Part shown: positions 35,701 to 43,843 of the stretch, one piece after another | How positions within the stretch are numbered: position 1 is the stretch's first letter | Layout of the letters: each line of letters opens with the position of its first letter | Virus record (IMG/VR): IMGVR_UViG_3300021197_000990 | Location: 1 to 60,656 of that record | Length of the DNA stretch: 60,656 nt | Origin: a virus | Reading direction: 5' to 3' (one strand) | The notes under the pieces: generated by a model | The model's database searches: none | What the model saw: the letters and a program-made list of their open reading frames with translations, nothing else | What the model was told of the DNA's origin: nothing | Made by a program: the position numbers and the translations under genes

Positions 35701-37483
35701 CTCTAGCTACTGAGCCACCATTAACTAACCTATATTGACTCGTACTTGATAAGAGTCTAAACTTGACTAAGAAAGTAGACTCACTACCACTTAGCTCAAT
35801 TAAATTGTTAGTAGTGCTCGATGAGTTAGATACAAAACCAGCTGTTGAACCCGTGTTGTACGCCATTGTTTTTGAACCAACAGATGATATTGCATTACCA
35901 GAGACGTTAGATCTCTTGGTCCACCCATAGTAAGTAACATTACGAGTTAACCCAGTGTAAGAGTTAGACGATTGCCATGCAGCATCTCCTGCAGCTGGTG
36001 TGGCTGAAGAAGTTTTAAGTATGTATGTTGTAGTTCCACCACTACCACCAGATCCTGAGACTGTAGCCGAAGCTGTTGTTCCAGAAGTAAATGATTGTGA
36101 TACTGTAACAGATGTATCTGCACTTGGAGCTGATGGATTAACAGTTATTGTGTACGTATATAAAGTAGTAGTATCTGTTTGCCATAAATAAAATTCAGCA
36201 AACGGATCGTATACAGCAGACTGATCGCGACGTCTAACAGTGAAGCTATAAGTTCCAGTACTGCCTGGATTATAAGAGATAGTGTGAGAGTTACTGTTGA
36301 TTGCATTTGTAACACTTTCAGTTCCTGATGAAGCACTAGAGCTTATATCAAAAATAGTACGCACCGCTCCATTTGAAGCTGTCTGTATATAGTTGTTACC
36401 TTCTGTTCTGACGGTAGAGTATGTTTGAGATTGTGTTATGGTAGATGAAGTTCCACCACCTGAACCACCTGATCCTTCTTGAGATGCAGTACCTACTGTT
36501 AACCATCTAGAGTAACCATTCCTTGTAACTTGTCTATAAACTGTAACAGACCTAGCACTAGATCCTGAGTTGGATGCCCAAGTTATAGTTCCGTTTGACG
36601 TGTTTATTGTTGCTCCATTAGTGCTACTGCCACCGGCAGAAGTTACTGCCCATGTTCCTGCAGTTCCAGTAAATGTTGGACTACCTGATGGAGACTCTGT
36701 GCCTCCACTGGATACTTCTTGAGAGTATGCATAGGCTCCAGAAACGCCTGGTCCACCTAGCTGGGTGACTGTTCTATTAGTGTTAAATGAACCTGAAGCA
36801 TTTGTCGCGGTACAAGTTACAGTTGCAGTTCTTGAACTAGTAGAGGTATTAGCGCTATCCCAAGTAATGGCACCAGAGCTAGAGTTTATACTAAGTAGCG
36901 AACTCGATTCTGAATAGCTATACGTTGGAGCTGGAGAACCATTTGCAACTGGTGATGTTGATAAGCTAGCAGTAGCTCCGCTATTTGCATTACCACTATT
37001 CCACACTGGTTGAGTAGTGAAAGAAGTTGGTGCAGATCCAGAGCTGACTACAGTAAACCATAAATATTTAGTATTTGTAACAAGACTAGCTTTTGGATCT
37101 GTAAAAGTTCTTTGTACTATCTTTATTGGGTAGGTACCAGTATTCGCAGAAGTTACTGTCCAAGTTCCGGATACTGGAAGAGTAGCCCAAGTCTGTCCTG
37201 ATCCATTGTTTGTATCTGTACCAGAAGCTTGCTCACCTGTATTTCCAGGAATGAAGACGTCATTAGGATCTGCGCGGAACTCCACGGAGAACATTGATTG
37301 ACCTTCATAACAATCCATTTCAATTGTATCACCTTGCGTGATTGACAATGGGTTGGTTGGTGGAGCAGTAGAACTATTACTAAATGCACCATTAATCTGA
37401 GCGGCTGTGTAGCTACCTGGAGAGCTAGTGTAAGCTTGTGCACCTGTAGATTGGTTTGCTATGTTGACATTCTTTAAAGCCAT
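29780..37483 (-). CDS. Giant repetitive fibre/adhesin protein, 2567 aa
   Basis: Residues 1-820 are Ser/Thr/Gly-rich beta domains of Ig-like type. Next come about 17 tandem repeats of about 86 residues, each with SYxKxSGxxxxxVNxSTGxVTW, RxxTVRATxxRNGDTDTxDATxTQ and GGA. Then a PKD-like domain (PVAVLTAPASGEEGDP...), then a YGIEI tail-tip module. No cleavage or enzyme motif is seen. It is very probably an extended receptor-binding or surface-adhesion fibre. Cysteines are rare, so stability comes from the folds themselves. Confidence 0.75.
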   Translation of the reverse strand: MALKNVNIANQSTGAQAYTSSPGSYTAAQINGAFSNSSTAPPTNPLSITQGDTIEMDCYEGQSMFSVEFRADPNDVFIPGNTGEQASGTDTNNGSGQTWATLPVSGTWTVTSANTGTYPIKIVQRTFTDPKASLVTNTKYLWFTVVSSGSAPTSFTTQPVWNSGNANSGATASLSTSPVANGSPAPTYSYSESSSLLSINSSSGAITWDSANTSTSSRTATVTCTATNASGSFNTNRTVTQLGGPGVSGAYAYSQEVSSGGTESPSGSPTFTGTAGTWAVTSAGGSSTNGATINTSNGTITWASNSGSSARSVTVYRQVTRNGYSRWLTVGTASQEGSGGSGGGTSSTITQSQTYSTVRTEGNNYIQTASNGAVRTIFDISSSASSGTESVTNAINSNSHTISYNPGSTGTYSFTVRRRDQSAVYDPFAEFYLWQTDTTTLYTYTITVNPSAPSADTSVTVSQSFTSGTTASATVSGSGGSGGTTTYILKTSSATPAAGDAAWQSSNSYTGLTRNVTYYGWTKRSNVSGNAISSVGSKTMAYNTGSTAGFVSNSSSTTNNLIELSGSESTFLVKFRLLSSTSQYRLVNGGSVARDWFTPNSTEQSSSGSNVSVTNRGAGTYTLQSRRPVANGGNGSTTTNVDTVAVTTPVSGNINSTAVVVPGGTVSITGSVVNLSTGTNINWTVKRNDTNATINSGTVTTTEDNESIATSVAAPNNGSTSIGYTLSWSGGSFSGSATTTTTILQGTISYATKNAASGSVAVSASGNYSSIGTWTENSSATTINSSGTLTWLHNEGSASRTSTVGATISLSGVSRTISTVASQQGGATIGLSYANVNSNITTQGDSTTGTYSSVSYAKLSGDAAGTVNSSTGVVTWSSVNEGTADRSITVRATASRNGDTDTVDATATQLGGASVSGFSYATKNAAAGSVNATITTTGSVSYARVSGSTACTVNSSTGQITWTLNEGTGSRTATIRATVTRNGDTDTADAVATQQGGAAITSFSYGTKNAVAGSVNVTIAGTYSSISYARVSGSTACTVNSSTGQITWTANEGTGSRTATIRATVSRNGDTDTSDVVATQQGGASVSLSYSNIAASGGTQNASPGGTYSSISYAKQSGDANASVNTTTGAVTWPLNEAASSRSCVVRATASRNGDVDTVDATATQLAGSSITSFSYATKNATSGTVNPSIAGTYSSISYSKVSGSSAATVNTTTGAVTWTLNEGTGSRSCVVRATVSNNGDADTADATSTQQGGTSHTLSYVDKNSRSGSVSPTVSGTYTSISYSKLSGDSQGSVNASTGAVTWASNNESTSSRSITVRSVSTRNGDSDTVDATCTQLGGASVSLTGATRNAAAGTSTPSISGTYSAVSYSKVSGSSAATVNTSTGVVTWTANEGTASRSCVIRATATRNGDTNTADATMTQQGGASVALSYGNINANVLTQSPTVSGTYSSISYSEVGTQNNASVNSSTGVVSWISANPSTSSRSITVRATVSRNGDTDTVDATQTQLGGANVSLSYGTKNATSGDQSPIVSGTYTSVSYSKVSGSSAASVNTSTGIVTWTHNESSSSRSCVVRATATRNGDTATSDATATQQGGASATLSYADKNSRSGDVSPTISGTYTTLSYSKVSGDSQGSVNSSTGVVTWASNNESTASRSITVRATVTRNGDSDTIDATCTQLGGASVSLSYSNVNANITTQVDTTGGTYSSVSYSKLSGDAAGTVNSSTGTVTWSGTNEGTSARSISVRATATRNGDTNTADATATQNGGATVSLSYVNKSAASGTVNATIGGTHDSISFAKISGDAAATVNTSTGAVTWTANEATANRSCVVRATASRNGDTDTVDATSTQLGGASVSLSYSNLSSGTTTRSPTVSGTYDTISYAKQSGDAAGSVNSSTGVVTFSSANETGSDRTITVRATVTRNSDTDTFDATCKQFAGTNGSFSYGTKNAAAGGISPSITGTYSGVTFSKLSGSSAATVNTSTGEVTWSINEGTSERSCVVRGVFTQSDDSDTVDVNCTQQGGATITLSYASVNPNITTQSDSTGGVQDTVTYTKISGDAAGGVNSSTGTVTWSGTNTSTNSRSITVRATATRNGDTDTVDATATQLGNVSGTLSYTTKNAAAGTVSPTVGGVYSTVSYSKVSGSSAGTVNTSTGVVTWTANEGTADRSVLVRGTFSRNGQTITVDATSLQQGGASISSYSYANKTAPAGTVSPSITSTGTLSYSKVSGSSAATINSSTGVVTWTGNAGSQRSAVFRVTATRNGDTDTLDATATQLAPSTLTASIGSVGSTTPLEGTSDALTGSATLDAGVTITSWTWSSTGPITLSSTSSQNTTATFTDVTVDTAGSVTLDVVDSLGRTDSVTQNFTILLDNQAPVAVLTAPASGEEGDPVNVSGAGSSDADGHSLTYAYTATDGTNSFNRAASSTATWSFTPTVAGTYTVTLTVNDGYASVNAQKDVIVTEVNNPPTSSAGEYGIEIIKANGDVSLNGNELLIRYAGNLDVSSGSGSTNVTVPEAATEILPIGSGAANSSSASGVEYTVTGTTTKTVSVTDNGSASEVGLFIFK
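30640..35020 (-). repeat. About 17 tandem 258-base coding repeats
   Basis: Repeat borders fall at QQGG/QLGG/QLAG junctions. Units are diverged in sequence but keep length near 86 codons. The array is in frame and could change copy number by recombination. Confidence 0.8.
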
Positions 37484-37495
37484 GCTAGCCTCCTA

Positions 37496-37855
37496 TTACT
37501 TCCAAGTTATTTTTGTCCAGTGCTTGCCTGGGCCTAGTGCATCTCTATGTTGCTCTACTATCTTAGTGTTATACTTAAGATAGTTGTTTAATACTTTAAC
37601 GTTTGTGACCATTCCATACTCTGCTCCATGTTTCTTAGCAGCATCTAGAAGATCTTGCATGGAGCCTTGAAGTATGAATACACCTATTGTGCAACCTTCT
37701 GCTGCAATTCCAAAGCCAGATAACTTATCTTCAGATAAATAGAAGTCAGCATCAGAGGAGCTAATTGTCTCTATTCCACCAACAGCTGCTAAGACTTCTT
37801 CATTTGTCTTTGATATTACCGAAATAAAATCTGCTTTTGATACATTATGATACAT
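37496..37855 (-). CDS. Hypothetical, possibly GNAT-like, 119 aa
   Basis: The segment GFGIAAEGCTIGVFILQGSMQDLLDAAKKHGAEYG follows the same strand-helix pattern as the 3608 GNAT-like protein (GFGI...VGLF...LI...GATY). Catalytic features are not visible. It sits just upstream of the giant fibre gene and could be a fibre-associated factor. Confidence 0.4.
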   Translation of the reverse strand: MYHNVSKADFISVISKTNEEVLAAVGGIETISSSDADFYLSEDKLSGFGIAAEGCTIGVFILQGSMQDLLDAAKKHGAEYGMVTNVKVLNNYLKYNTKIVEQHRDALGPGKHWTKITWK

Positions 37856-37873
37856 AGCATCCTCCTTTATTGA

Positions 37874-38545
37874 TTACGTTAATTTACCAATCTTAACTCT
37901 TATATTACTACTAGCATCTTTTATTGTTATTAAGTTATTTGTAAACTCTATAGAACCACCAGCATCAGACTGGTCAGTCACTTGACTTAATGTCAGAGTG
38001 TTAGTCTGTATTCTATTTGCATTCAATGTGTTGGTATCTATTCTGCCACCATTGATAGTAGTAGTTCCTGAGGCACCGACTGAAGCTGGAGTTAATAAAG
38101 TTCTACTTGTCGTTCCATCAGTTGCTGCGATACCACCATTGTCTCCAGTGTTAGTGAAGGTTACTACTCCATCAAATACAAAACCTTTAGAAGGAGTTGT
38201 ACCGGTGTCTACAGTTGTTGATGCTTGAGTTGCTGCACTAGCTTGAAAGAACACTAATGTAGAAACCCAAGGCCTACTGGTGCCTGTTGCATCAACCTCA
38301 GGTGGTGTCTCAGACCAACCAGAAGTTATACTTGATAAAGCACCTGTCGACCAAGTTATAGTTGCACTGGGTGCAGCTGGCACAGTATCAGAAGCTGTTT
38401 CTCTATACAGATACCTAACTGCTGTTCTTGCTCCAGCGTTGCCATCGGCACCCGGATCTCCAGGTGCTCCAGGTGATCCTGGTAGTCCATCATCTCCATC
38501 AGCAACATCAAATAAGGTTATCACACCTCTTGCTGTTCTAGACAT
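37874..38545 (-). CDS. Tail fibre protein with collagen-like stretch, 223 aa
   Basis: Starts SRTARGVITLFDVADGDD and then has about six Gly-x-y triplets (GLPGSPGAPGDPGADG). The beta-rich body ends with short repeats (NRIQTNTLTLSQV, then NLITIKD). The N terminus matches that of the 38557 gene (ARIARGAVTIVDINDG), so both probably attach through a shared domain. Confidence 0.65.
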   Translation of the reverse strand: MSRTARGVITLFDVADGDDGLPGSPGAPGDPGADGNAGARTAVRYLYRETASDTVPAAPSATITWSTGALSSITSGWSETPPEVDATGTSRPWVSTLVFFQASAATQASTTVDTGTTPSKGFVFDGVVTFTNTGDNGGIAATDGTTSRTLLTPASVGASGTTTINGGRIDTNTLNANRIQTNTLTLSQVTDQSDAGGSIEFTNNLITIKDASSNIRVKIGKLT

Positions 38546-38556
38546 ATTATTTCTCC

Positions 38557-39705
38557 TTAATCAGGAACGGTAACAATACAAGAGAACTCTTCTGAACTAT
38601 TATCGGTTACATCCTCTGGTCCAACTACAATTGTAGAGTAAGCTAAACCATTAGCTGCTTCACCACCGGTGCTTACTACATTTCTATTGGTTGAGTTGTC
38701 AACGTTTATTTGTGATCCGTTCTTCAACCACTGGTAGCTAGTAGGAGTTAACGTGCTTCCATCTTTAGCATCTGTTACTACAACTGATAAAGTTTTAGCA
38801 GAACCACTGTTGTTTTTAAAGACAACGCCACCAACACTAGAAGTTATAGCTACATTGATTGCTGCAGCACCTACTGCTCCATCTCTGACCTTAACGACAG
38901 TGATAACATCTGAGCCACCTGTAGCACCTGATACTTTTATAGCGTAAGTATCGTTTGCGCCTAGGTTTTCTTTAGATACAAGAAGACGTTGAGCGTTAAC
39001 AGGAATAGTTCCAGTCGTAGTAAAGACACCAGTGGTGTCATCATCAAAACCTTTTATTCCACCTGCTACATTCGAAGCTGAAGTTACAGCCGAGAACGGG
39101 TTACCGTTTAAAGATGTTTCATAGGTTTGAGAACCTGGAGAACCATCAGTTACGATAGTAAACTCTACGTCACCGTTGCCAGTAGCTAAGAATGTTCCAT
39201 CAGCTTCTGCAAAGAAAGCTTGCTTATTTGCTGTTAAGCTAATAACAGAACCACCTGCACCTTCATTGACCTTAACTAGTGTTAGTGTCAGAAGTACGGT
39301 TCCTGTAGATCCTTGCGCTGGATCTTTATATTCTACTGCAACTTGTACAGTACAAGAGTTTACGTTCGTAGTAGGTATAGTTGCTACTGTAAGAATACCT
39401 GTTGCAGGATCTACAGCTACAGACCAACCAGTACCACTAGTTACTTTAGTGTCTGTTGCTCCAGCGCCTACTGGTTTAATTCTAAACTCGTTATTCTGAA
39501 CGTTACCATCTGTGTTTAATGTCGCTAATGTGCTACCAATGTAGACTATTGCTTCTGTGCTGAATAACTGCCTTGTTGCAGTATCTACTACGCCAGAAGA
39601 GCTAGCTGCAAATGTATGGTTTTGGTTCGTGAGTACCGCTGCTATTGGGTTTGAGCCATCGTTAATATCTACAATGGTTACTGCCCCTCTTGCTATACGC
39701 GCCAT
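38557..39705 (-). CDS. Tail fibre protein, 382 aa
   Basis: N-terminal ARGAVTIVDINDGSNPI motif, three Ig-like beta regions rich in Thr/Val, and a C terminus (IVVGPEDVTDNSS...VTVPD) that resembles that of the 39717 gene. Probable baseplate or fibre component. Confidence 0.6.
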   Translation of the reverse strand: MARIARGAVTIVDINDGSNPIAAVLTNQNHTFAASSSGVVDTATRQLFSTEAIVYIGSTLATLNTDGNVQNNEFRIKPVGAGATDTKVTSGTGWSVAVDPATGILTVATIPTTNVNSCTVQVAVEYKDPAQGSTGTVLLTLTLVKVNEGAGGSVISLTANKQAFFAEADGTFLATGNGDVEFTIVTDGSPGSQTYETSLNGNPFSAVTSASNVAGGIKGFDDDTTGVFTTTGTIPVNAQRLLVSKENLGANDTYAIKVSGATGGSDVITVVKVRDGAVGAAAINVAITSSVGGVVFKNNSGSAKTLSVVVTDAKDGSTLTPTSYQWLKNGSQINVDNSTNRNVVSTGGEAANGLAYSTIVVGPEDVTDNSSEEFSCIVTVPD

Positions 39706-39716
39706 ATTGTTTCTCC

Positions 39717-40526
39717 TTAATCTGGTATATTAGAAACCTGAAGTTGTATCGGTTGTGATTTATCGATATCTTCAGATCCAATTGTTATTTCTCTTAATGC
39801 AGAGCCATGTATGTCATTGGCTTCTGTTGATGATGCGGGAGTTCCGATGCTACAGAACAAGGCACCTGGAGTTCCAGTAGCTAGTAATGGACTTTGTCCA
39901 CTGTTGATTACATTTCTACTTGCATCAACGCATACTACTTCTCCGCTCGGTACAGTCCATTCGTAGTCATACTGAGTGTGGGCTAAATCACTTTCATCAA
40001 AGCCTTCTCTAGACACTACTGCTTTAAGCGTAGTACTAGCACCATCAAAACGTAATGCTGTACCATTATTTGTAGCTACTCGCACATCTATTCTATCAGT
40101 CGCGTTAGAGAACACGCGAACAGGAGTAGACCAAGCATTTGCTGGTATTAACTCTACAGCTGCGGTGTCTGCTATATTTACTTGAATAGCGAATATAAAC
40201 TTATCCGATACAGGTAGTATTCTAGACCAACCATTCAGGTCTTGAGTAGATACTACTTTCTCAAATAAGCCGGTAGCATAAGTATATTGAGTATCAATTA
40301 ACAGATCTTCTGTAGGTGGAAGTATACTAGAAGTATAAGCCTTATATAGAATAAGAGTTACTGCATTTACTACATCACCTGTGGAACCACCAGTAGAACC
40401 ACCAGTGCCTGTGTTTACTTCAACTTGCACAGGAGCGCCCTGGCTACTTGCCAAGGCTGTGTTCACTTGGTTCATCCAAGAATCTAATTGTATATCTCCC
40501 GTAACAGGAGGTCTGATTATTGCCAT
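39717..40526 (-). CDS. Tail-associated protein, 269 aa
   Basis: Opening AIIRPPVTGDIQLDSWMNQVN is like N termini of fibre and adaptor subunits. A Gly-Ser linker (GTGGSTGGSTG) follows, then a beta-rich body ending EITIGSEDI...NIPD, paralogous to the 38557 C terminus. Its stop abuts the fibre gene and its start overlaps the 724-aa tail gene by one base. Confidence 0.6.
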   Translation of the reverse strand: MAIIRPPVTGDIQLDSWMNQVNTALASSQGAPVQVEVNTGTGGSTGGSTGDVVNAVTLILYKAYTSSILPPTEDLLIDTQYTYATGLFEKVVSTQDLNGWSRILPVSDKFIFAIQVNIADTAAVELIPANAWSTPVRVFSNATDRIDVRVATNNGTALRFDGASTTLKAVVSREGFDESDLAHTQYDYEWTVPSGEVVCVDASRNVINSGQSPLLATGTPGALFCSIGTPASSTEANDIHGSALREITIGSEDIDKSQPIQLQVSNIPD

Positions 40527-42700
40527 TATCTTCTTCCTCCTTTACCAATATCAAACTGCATACCACTAAGTCTCCAGCCGTTACCTGACTGAGCTAAGTC
40601 TGTTACTCTATAGCTTAAGAATCTTCCAGAGAACCTTGAATCTGTCTTGTACTCTTTACCAACAGTAAACGTAGAGTTTATATTAGGTAATGTAGAACTT
40701 GATAGAGGTTCTGCAAACGTTTCATCTAGCACATTAGTACCTCTGAATCGTAATTCTAAGTCAACATCTGGTTTATCAAAGCGATCTTTATTAACCCACA
40801 GAACTGTAGAGTTTACGCTTTCAACGTCAAACTCTGGAGTAAGTGGAGCTTCTACCCGCGTCACATAACTCTCGTAAGTGTTACCTAGATGATCTAAGTA
40901 GTAGCCTTTGAAGTCTGCTCCATATATGCTTTTACCATCTGTCAGGATAGGTCTAAGAATATTTGGGTTAACATTTGCACCAAGCGTAGTTCCATCCCAG
41001 TCTAGACTAGGACCCATATCAACTGATACAAAAGCTGGAATATCAAACTCAGACCAAACATTAAATCTGTAGTTCCATACTAACACTTCATTATTTAGAC
41101 CATCTGCGTTGTTATCCTTGTTGGGATAAACTATCCAGACTTCATTCTGTGATCTGTTAAACAACAGCTTCATGTTATCTAGCTTTTCAGTATTAAGCTT
41201 TTCATAAAAGTAACTCTGTACTCTGTCAGCAGCTAGCGATTCTATAGAAGCTGGATGACCAGAGAACTTATAGATATCGTTACTTCCTACTACTATATGG
41301 ACACCATTAAACTCTAGTACTGATCCTTCACTTAAAGCACCATAGGAGTATGAAATATCCTGTGCAATGTAAGGAGCAAATGAGTTATTAGTAGGCACAA
41401 TAGCATGTATAGAGTTGTTTGTATACACATACAAGTTACCTTGCATCTCTGCTAGTTCTGTGACAATACCTGTAGTTGCTAATTGAAACTCATCAGCGGT
41501 AGATACGCCAGCTGAGTATGGGTTCCAGTTATTAGGAATTGATCCTGGAGCAGCCACGTCAGATATTCTAATTACACCTGGCAAATCTCTAATACCTTTC
41601 TTAGCAGACACAATAGTATATCTAGCATTTGCGTAGTTACCTGCTGGTATTTGTGCTGTTACTTGTATCTGATTAGAAGCTGGTATGCTTCCTATAGTGT
41701 AGTATATCTTAGCTGGTTGAGTAAGAAGTATCTTGTCACCTACTACGAAGTTGTGATCTCTAGTGAATGTTATGATACGAGAACCATCAGTTGCTACTGA
41801 AGCTATTGTGGGACTATCTATCTCTGTGAGGTTACCTGCGACTAACTTATCGCCCCAAGCTTTTATTACACCACATCTTATTTGAACGGTATCAATAGAT
41901 CTTACAGATATAATAACGTTATCACCGTCTTCTAAGAATTCAGTAAATGCTCCTGCACCTACACCGCCTGGCGCTAGTGCCAGTGAAACAACGTGAGTAT
42001 TTGTTGTTGTGTCAAAGAATAAAGTAGCTTGCTGTTCTGTTCCTTCACCTTGAAGTACTTGACGAAACTTACGTGCGCCTGTTGCACCACTGATAACGTC
42101 TACTACAACATCGTTAGCTGTGAAGTCTACTTCTTCACCTATATCAAAGTCAGGTATATGGATTAGTGGATCATACTGATCGTTTATCTTATCAATCTTT
42201 GCATTGTATGAATCCCATCCAGGAAGTTCATAAGCTTCTAGAAAGCTAGCATTAGTATTGCCTTTCTCATCTAGTATGTAAACAGGCCTAGATGTTCCAT
42301 TGTTTAAAACTATAGCATATCCACCTTGAAATATAGTATGCTGCCAGCTAGATGTTGACGTCACTGTATAATTCAAGGATGTGTAGCTCTTTGTCTGAGC
42401 GTTCAATAGATACAGTTGATCTACATTTCCATTTGTTACAACTACTACGTAGTACAGACTCAGTGGTGCAATGTTTGGGTTGCTCCATGCTGCTACATAT
42501 TTTATATCAAATGAATCAGATAGAGGAGCAAGGTCAGCCTTAGTTATTAAGTTCTGACTACCTGTTGCTTTTTCTACTGAACTATCTTTAAAACGTACGT
42601 TCACTGCTGAAGTAAAACCTGAAGGTGGTATAGTAACGCTTGGTGAATCTTTGACCATGCCAATTGTATGTAAATTGCCTACTGGGATTATTGAACCCAT
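40526..42700 (-). CDS. Tail nozzle / head-tail stabilisation protein, 724 aa
   Basis: The N terminus SIIPVGNLHTIGMVKDSPSVTIPPSGFTSAVNVRFKDSSVEKATG is characteristic of large podophage tail proteins of the P22 gp10 / T7 gp12 functional class (beta-propeller-like nozzle). It is long, almost all beta, with WNYRFNVWSEFDIP near residue 560. It should close the tail tube and bind fibres. Confidence 0.65.
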   Translation of the reverse strand: MGSIIPVGNLHTIGMVKDSPSVTIPPSGFTSAVNVRFKDSSVEKATGSQNLITKADLAPLSDSFDIKYVAAWSNPNIAPLSLYYVVVVTNGNVDQLYLLNAQTKSYTSLNYTVTSTSSWQHTIFQGGYAIVLNNGTSRPVYILDEKGNTNASFLEAYELPGWDSYNAKIDKINDQYDPLIHIPDFDIGEEVDFTANDVVVDVISGATGARKFRQVLQGEGTEQQATLFFDTTTNTHVVSLALAPGGVGAGAFTEFLEDGDNVIISVRSIDTVQIRCGVIKAWGDKLVAGNLTEIDSPTIASVATDGSRIITFTRDHNFVVGDKILLTQPAKIYYTIGSIPASNQIQVTAQIPAGNYANARYTIVSAKKGIRDLPGVIRISDVAAPGSIPNNWNPYSAGVSTADEFQLATTGIVTELAEMQGNLYVYTNNSIHAIVPTNNSFAPYIAQDISYSYGALSEGSVLEFNGVHIVVGSNDIYKFSGHPASIESLAADRVQSYFYEKLNTEKLDNMKLLFNRSQNEVWIVYPNKDNNADGLNNEVLVWNYRFNVWSEFDIPAFVSVDMGPSLDWDGTTLGANVNPNILRPILTDGKSIYGADFKGYYLDHLGNTYESYVTRVEAPLTPEFDVESVNSTVLWVNKDRFDKPDVDLELRFRGTNVLDETFAEPLSSSTLPNINSTFTVGKEYKTDSRFSGRFLSYRVTDLAQSGNGWRLSGMQFDIGKGGRR

Positions 42701-42709
42701 GTGACCTCC

Positions 42710-43159
42710 TTATAGTTTACTTCGAGAAACGCCTTTAGTTTTCTCAATCGTACGAAGTCCACCTAGTCCAAGCATACCTAATAGAACAGGTAGCATTGTT
42801 GCTAAGTCAACTTGTGGGAATATTATTGCTGAACCATCAGCTGTTGTTACACCTAATGTTGCAACTACGAAAGTGAACAATGGTGCTATTAAGAAGTTTA
42901 ATGCGAAACCTAATCCGCATACCCAACCTATAAACGGGCGCCAACCTGCCACGAAAGTATCGTCGCTTTTAGCTTCTTCTTTATTTAAATCAACTTGAGC
43001 AAGAGATAGCTCATGAGCATTTCTTTCAGCTAACGTTTCAATCTCAAACTTAAGTTGATCTTTAGTTAATTTCTTATCTTGGTAATCGCCTACTAAGTCA
43101 ATGATCTTATCAACCGCTCCACCAGAAAGCAAGTTACCTATAAATGATAGTACACTCAT
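42710..43159 (-). CDS. Holin, 3TM (GTA-type) family
   Basis: 149 aa. An N-terminal amphipathic and charged helical part (residues 1-68), then GWRPFIGWVCGLGFALNFLIAPL, a gap, then LATMLPVLLGMLGLGG form the pattern of the gene-transfer-agent holin family. The GWRP motif is diagnostic. It would permeabilise the inner membrane at lysis. Neighbouring small membrane proteins support a lysis cassette. Confidence 0.8.
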   Translation of the reverse strand: MSVLSFIGNLLSGGAVDKIIDLVGDYQDKKLTKDQLKFEIETLAERNAHELSLAQVDLNKEEAKSDDTFVAGWRPFIGWVCGLGFALNFLIAPLFTFVVATLGVTTADGSAIIFPQVDLATMLPVLLGMLGLGGLRTIEKTKGVSRSKL

Positions 43160-43182
43160 GGCATTCTCCTATTGCATAAATG

Positions 43183-43497
43183 TTAATTTAAAGATAGTTC
43201 TTCTTCCTTGCACTTAGTTTCTTTAGGTTCTTCGACCTTACTAAGATACAAGCATTTAACTACCGCTAAGTTTAAAAGTCCGTTAGCATTCACTAAACAT
43301 CTATCAGACTTTTTAAGTTTACACACCATTTGTTTATTTAACAAGTATGACACTGTAAATATAATTCCGGTGATGCTAGCTGTGATCAGCCAGTTAGTTG
43401 TTAGTAAAGATACAAAGTATGCTGACAGCAGAGATACTGATATCGTGATCATAATACTTTCTACTGCATTTATACTTCCGTGTTGTTTCTGTGGCAC
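43183..43497 (-). CDS. Two-span membrane protein, 104 aa
   Basis: Hydrophobic segments at residues 13-32 and 36-53, followed by a basic, Cys-containing cytoplasmic-type tail. It lies between the holin and a membrane-anchored coiled-coil protein. It may be an antiholin or accessory lysis factor. Confidence 0.6.
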   Translation of the reverse strand: MPQKQHGSINAVESIMITISVSLLSAYFVSLLTTNWLITASITGIIFTVSYLLNKQMVCKLKKSDRCLVNANGLLNLAVVKCLYLSKVEEPKETKCKEEELSLN

Positions 43498-43501
43498 GTG
43501 G

Positions 43502-43804
43502 TTACTCCTTCTTGAGCTGTGCTGAGAGCATTAAGTCAAGCTTAGACTCTACTGAGCTGAGCTGTTTCTCTAATGATCTTCTTGATTCGTTAGCTGAATG
43601 ATGATGGTCTGTTAATTTAGATACGGACTTATACATTGATGCTGAAGCACCTCCGTGTAGTGTTTCTAATTTAGCCAGACCTTCTGCTATGTTTGCTAAT
43701 CTCTTGCTGGTCTCTTCTTGTTTGCTTATCAGCATTCGTAACCAGTATATAACCGGTACGACTACAAGAATTACTGCGTCTTTTACTAGATCAAACCATT
43801 CCAA
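43502..43804 (-). CDS. Membrane-anchored coiled-coil protein, possible spanin-like factor
   Basis: 100 aa. One N-terminal span (residues 8-26), then charged helices with heptads (SKQEETSKRLANIAEGLAKLE, ESRRSLEKQLSSVESKLDLML). Topology fits an inner-membrane spanin (Rz-like), but no outer-membrane lipoprotein partner is seen nearby. Confidence 0.5.
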   Translation of the reverse strand: MEWFDLVKDAVILVVVPVIYWLRMLISKQEETSKRLANIAEGLAKLETLHGGASASMYKSVSKLTDHHHSANESRRSLEKQLSSVESKLDLMLSAQLKKE

Positions 43805-43843
43805 TGTAATTCTCCTATTGGTTAGCTACTTGTCCTCTAGTAG

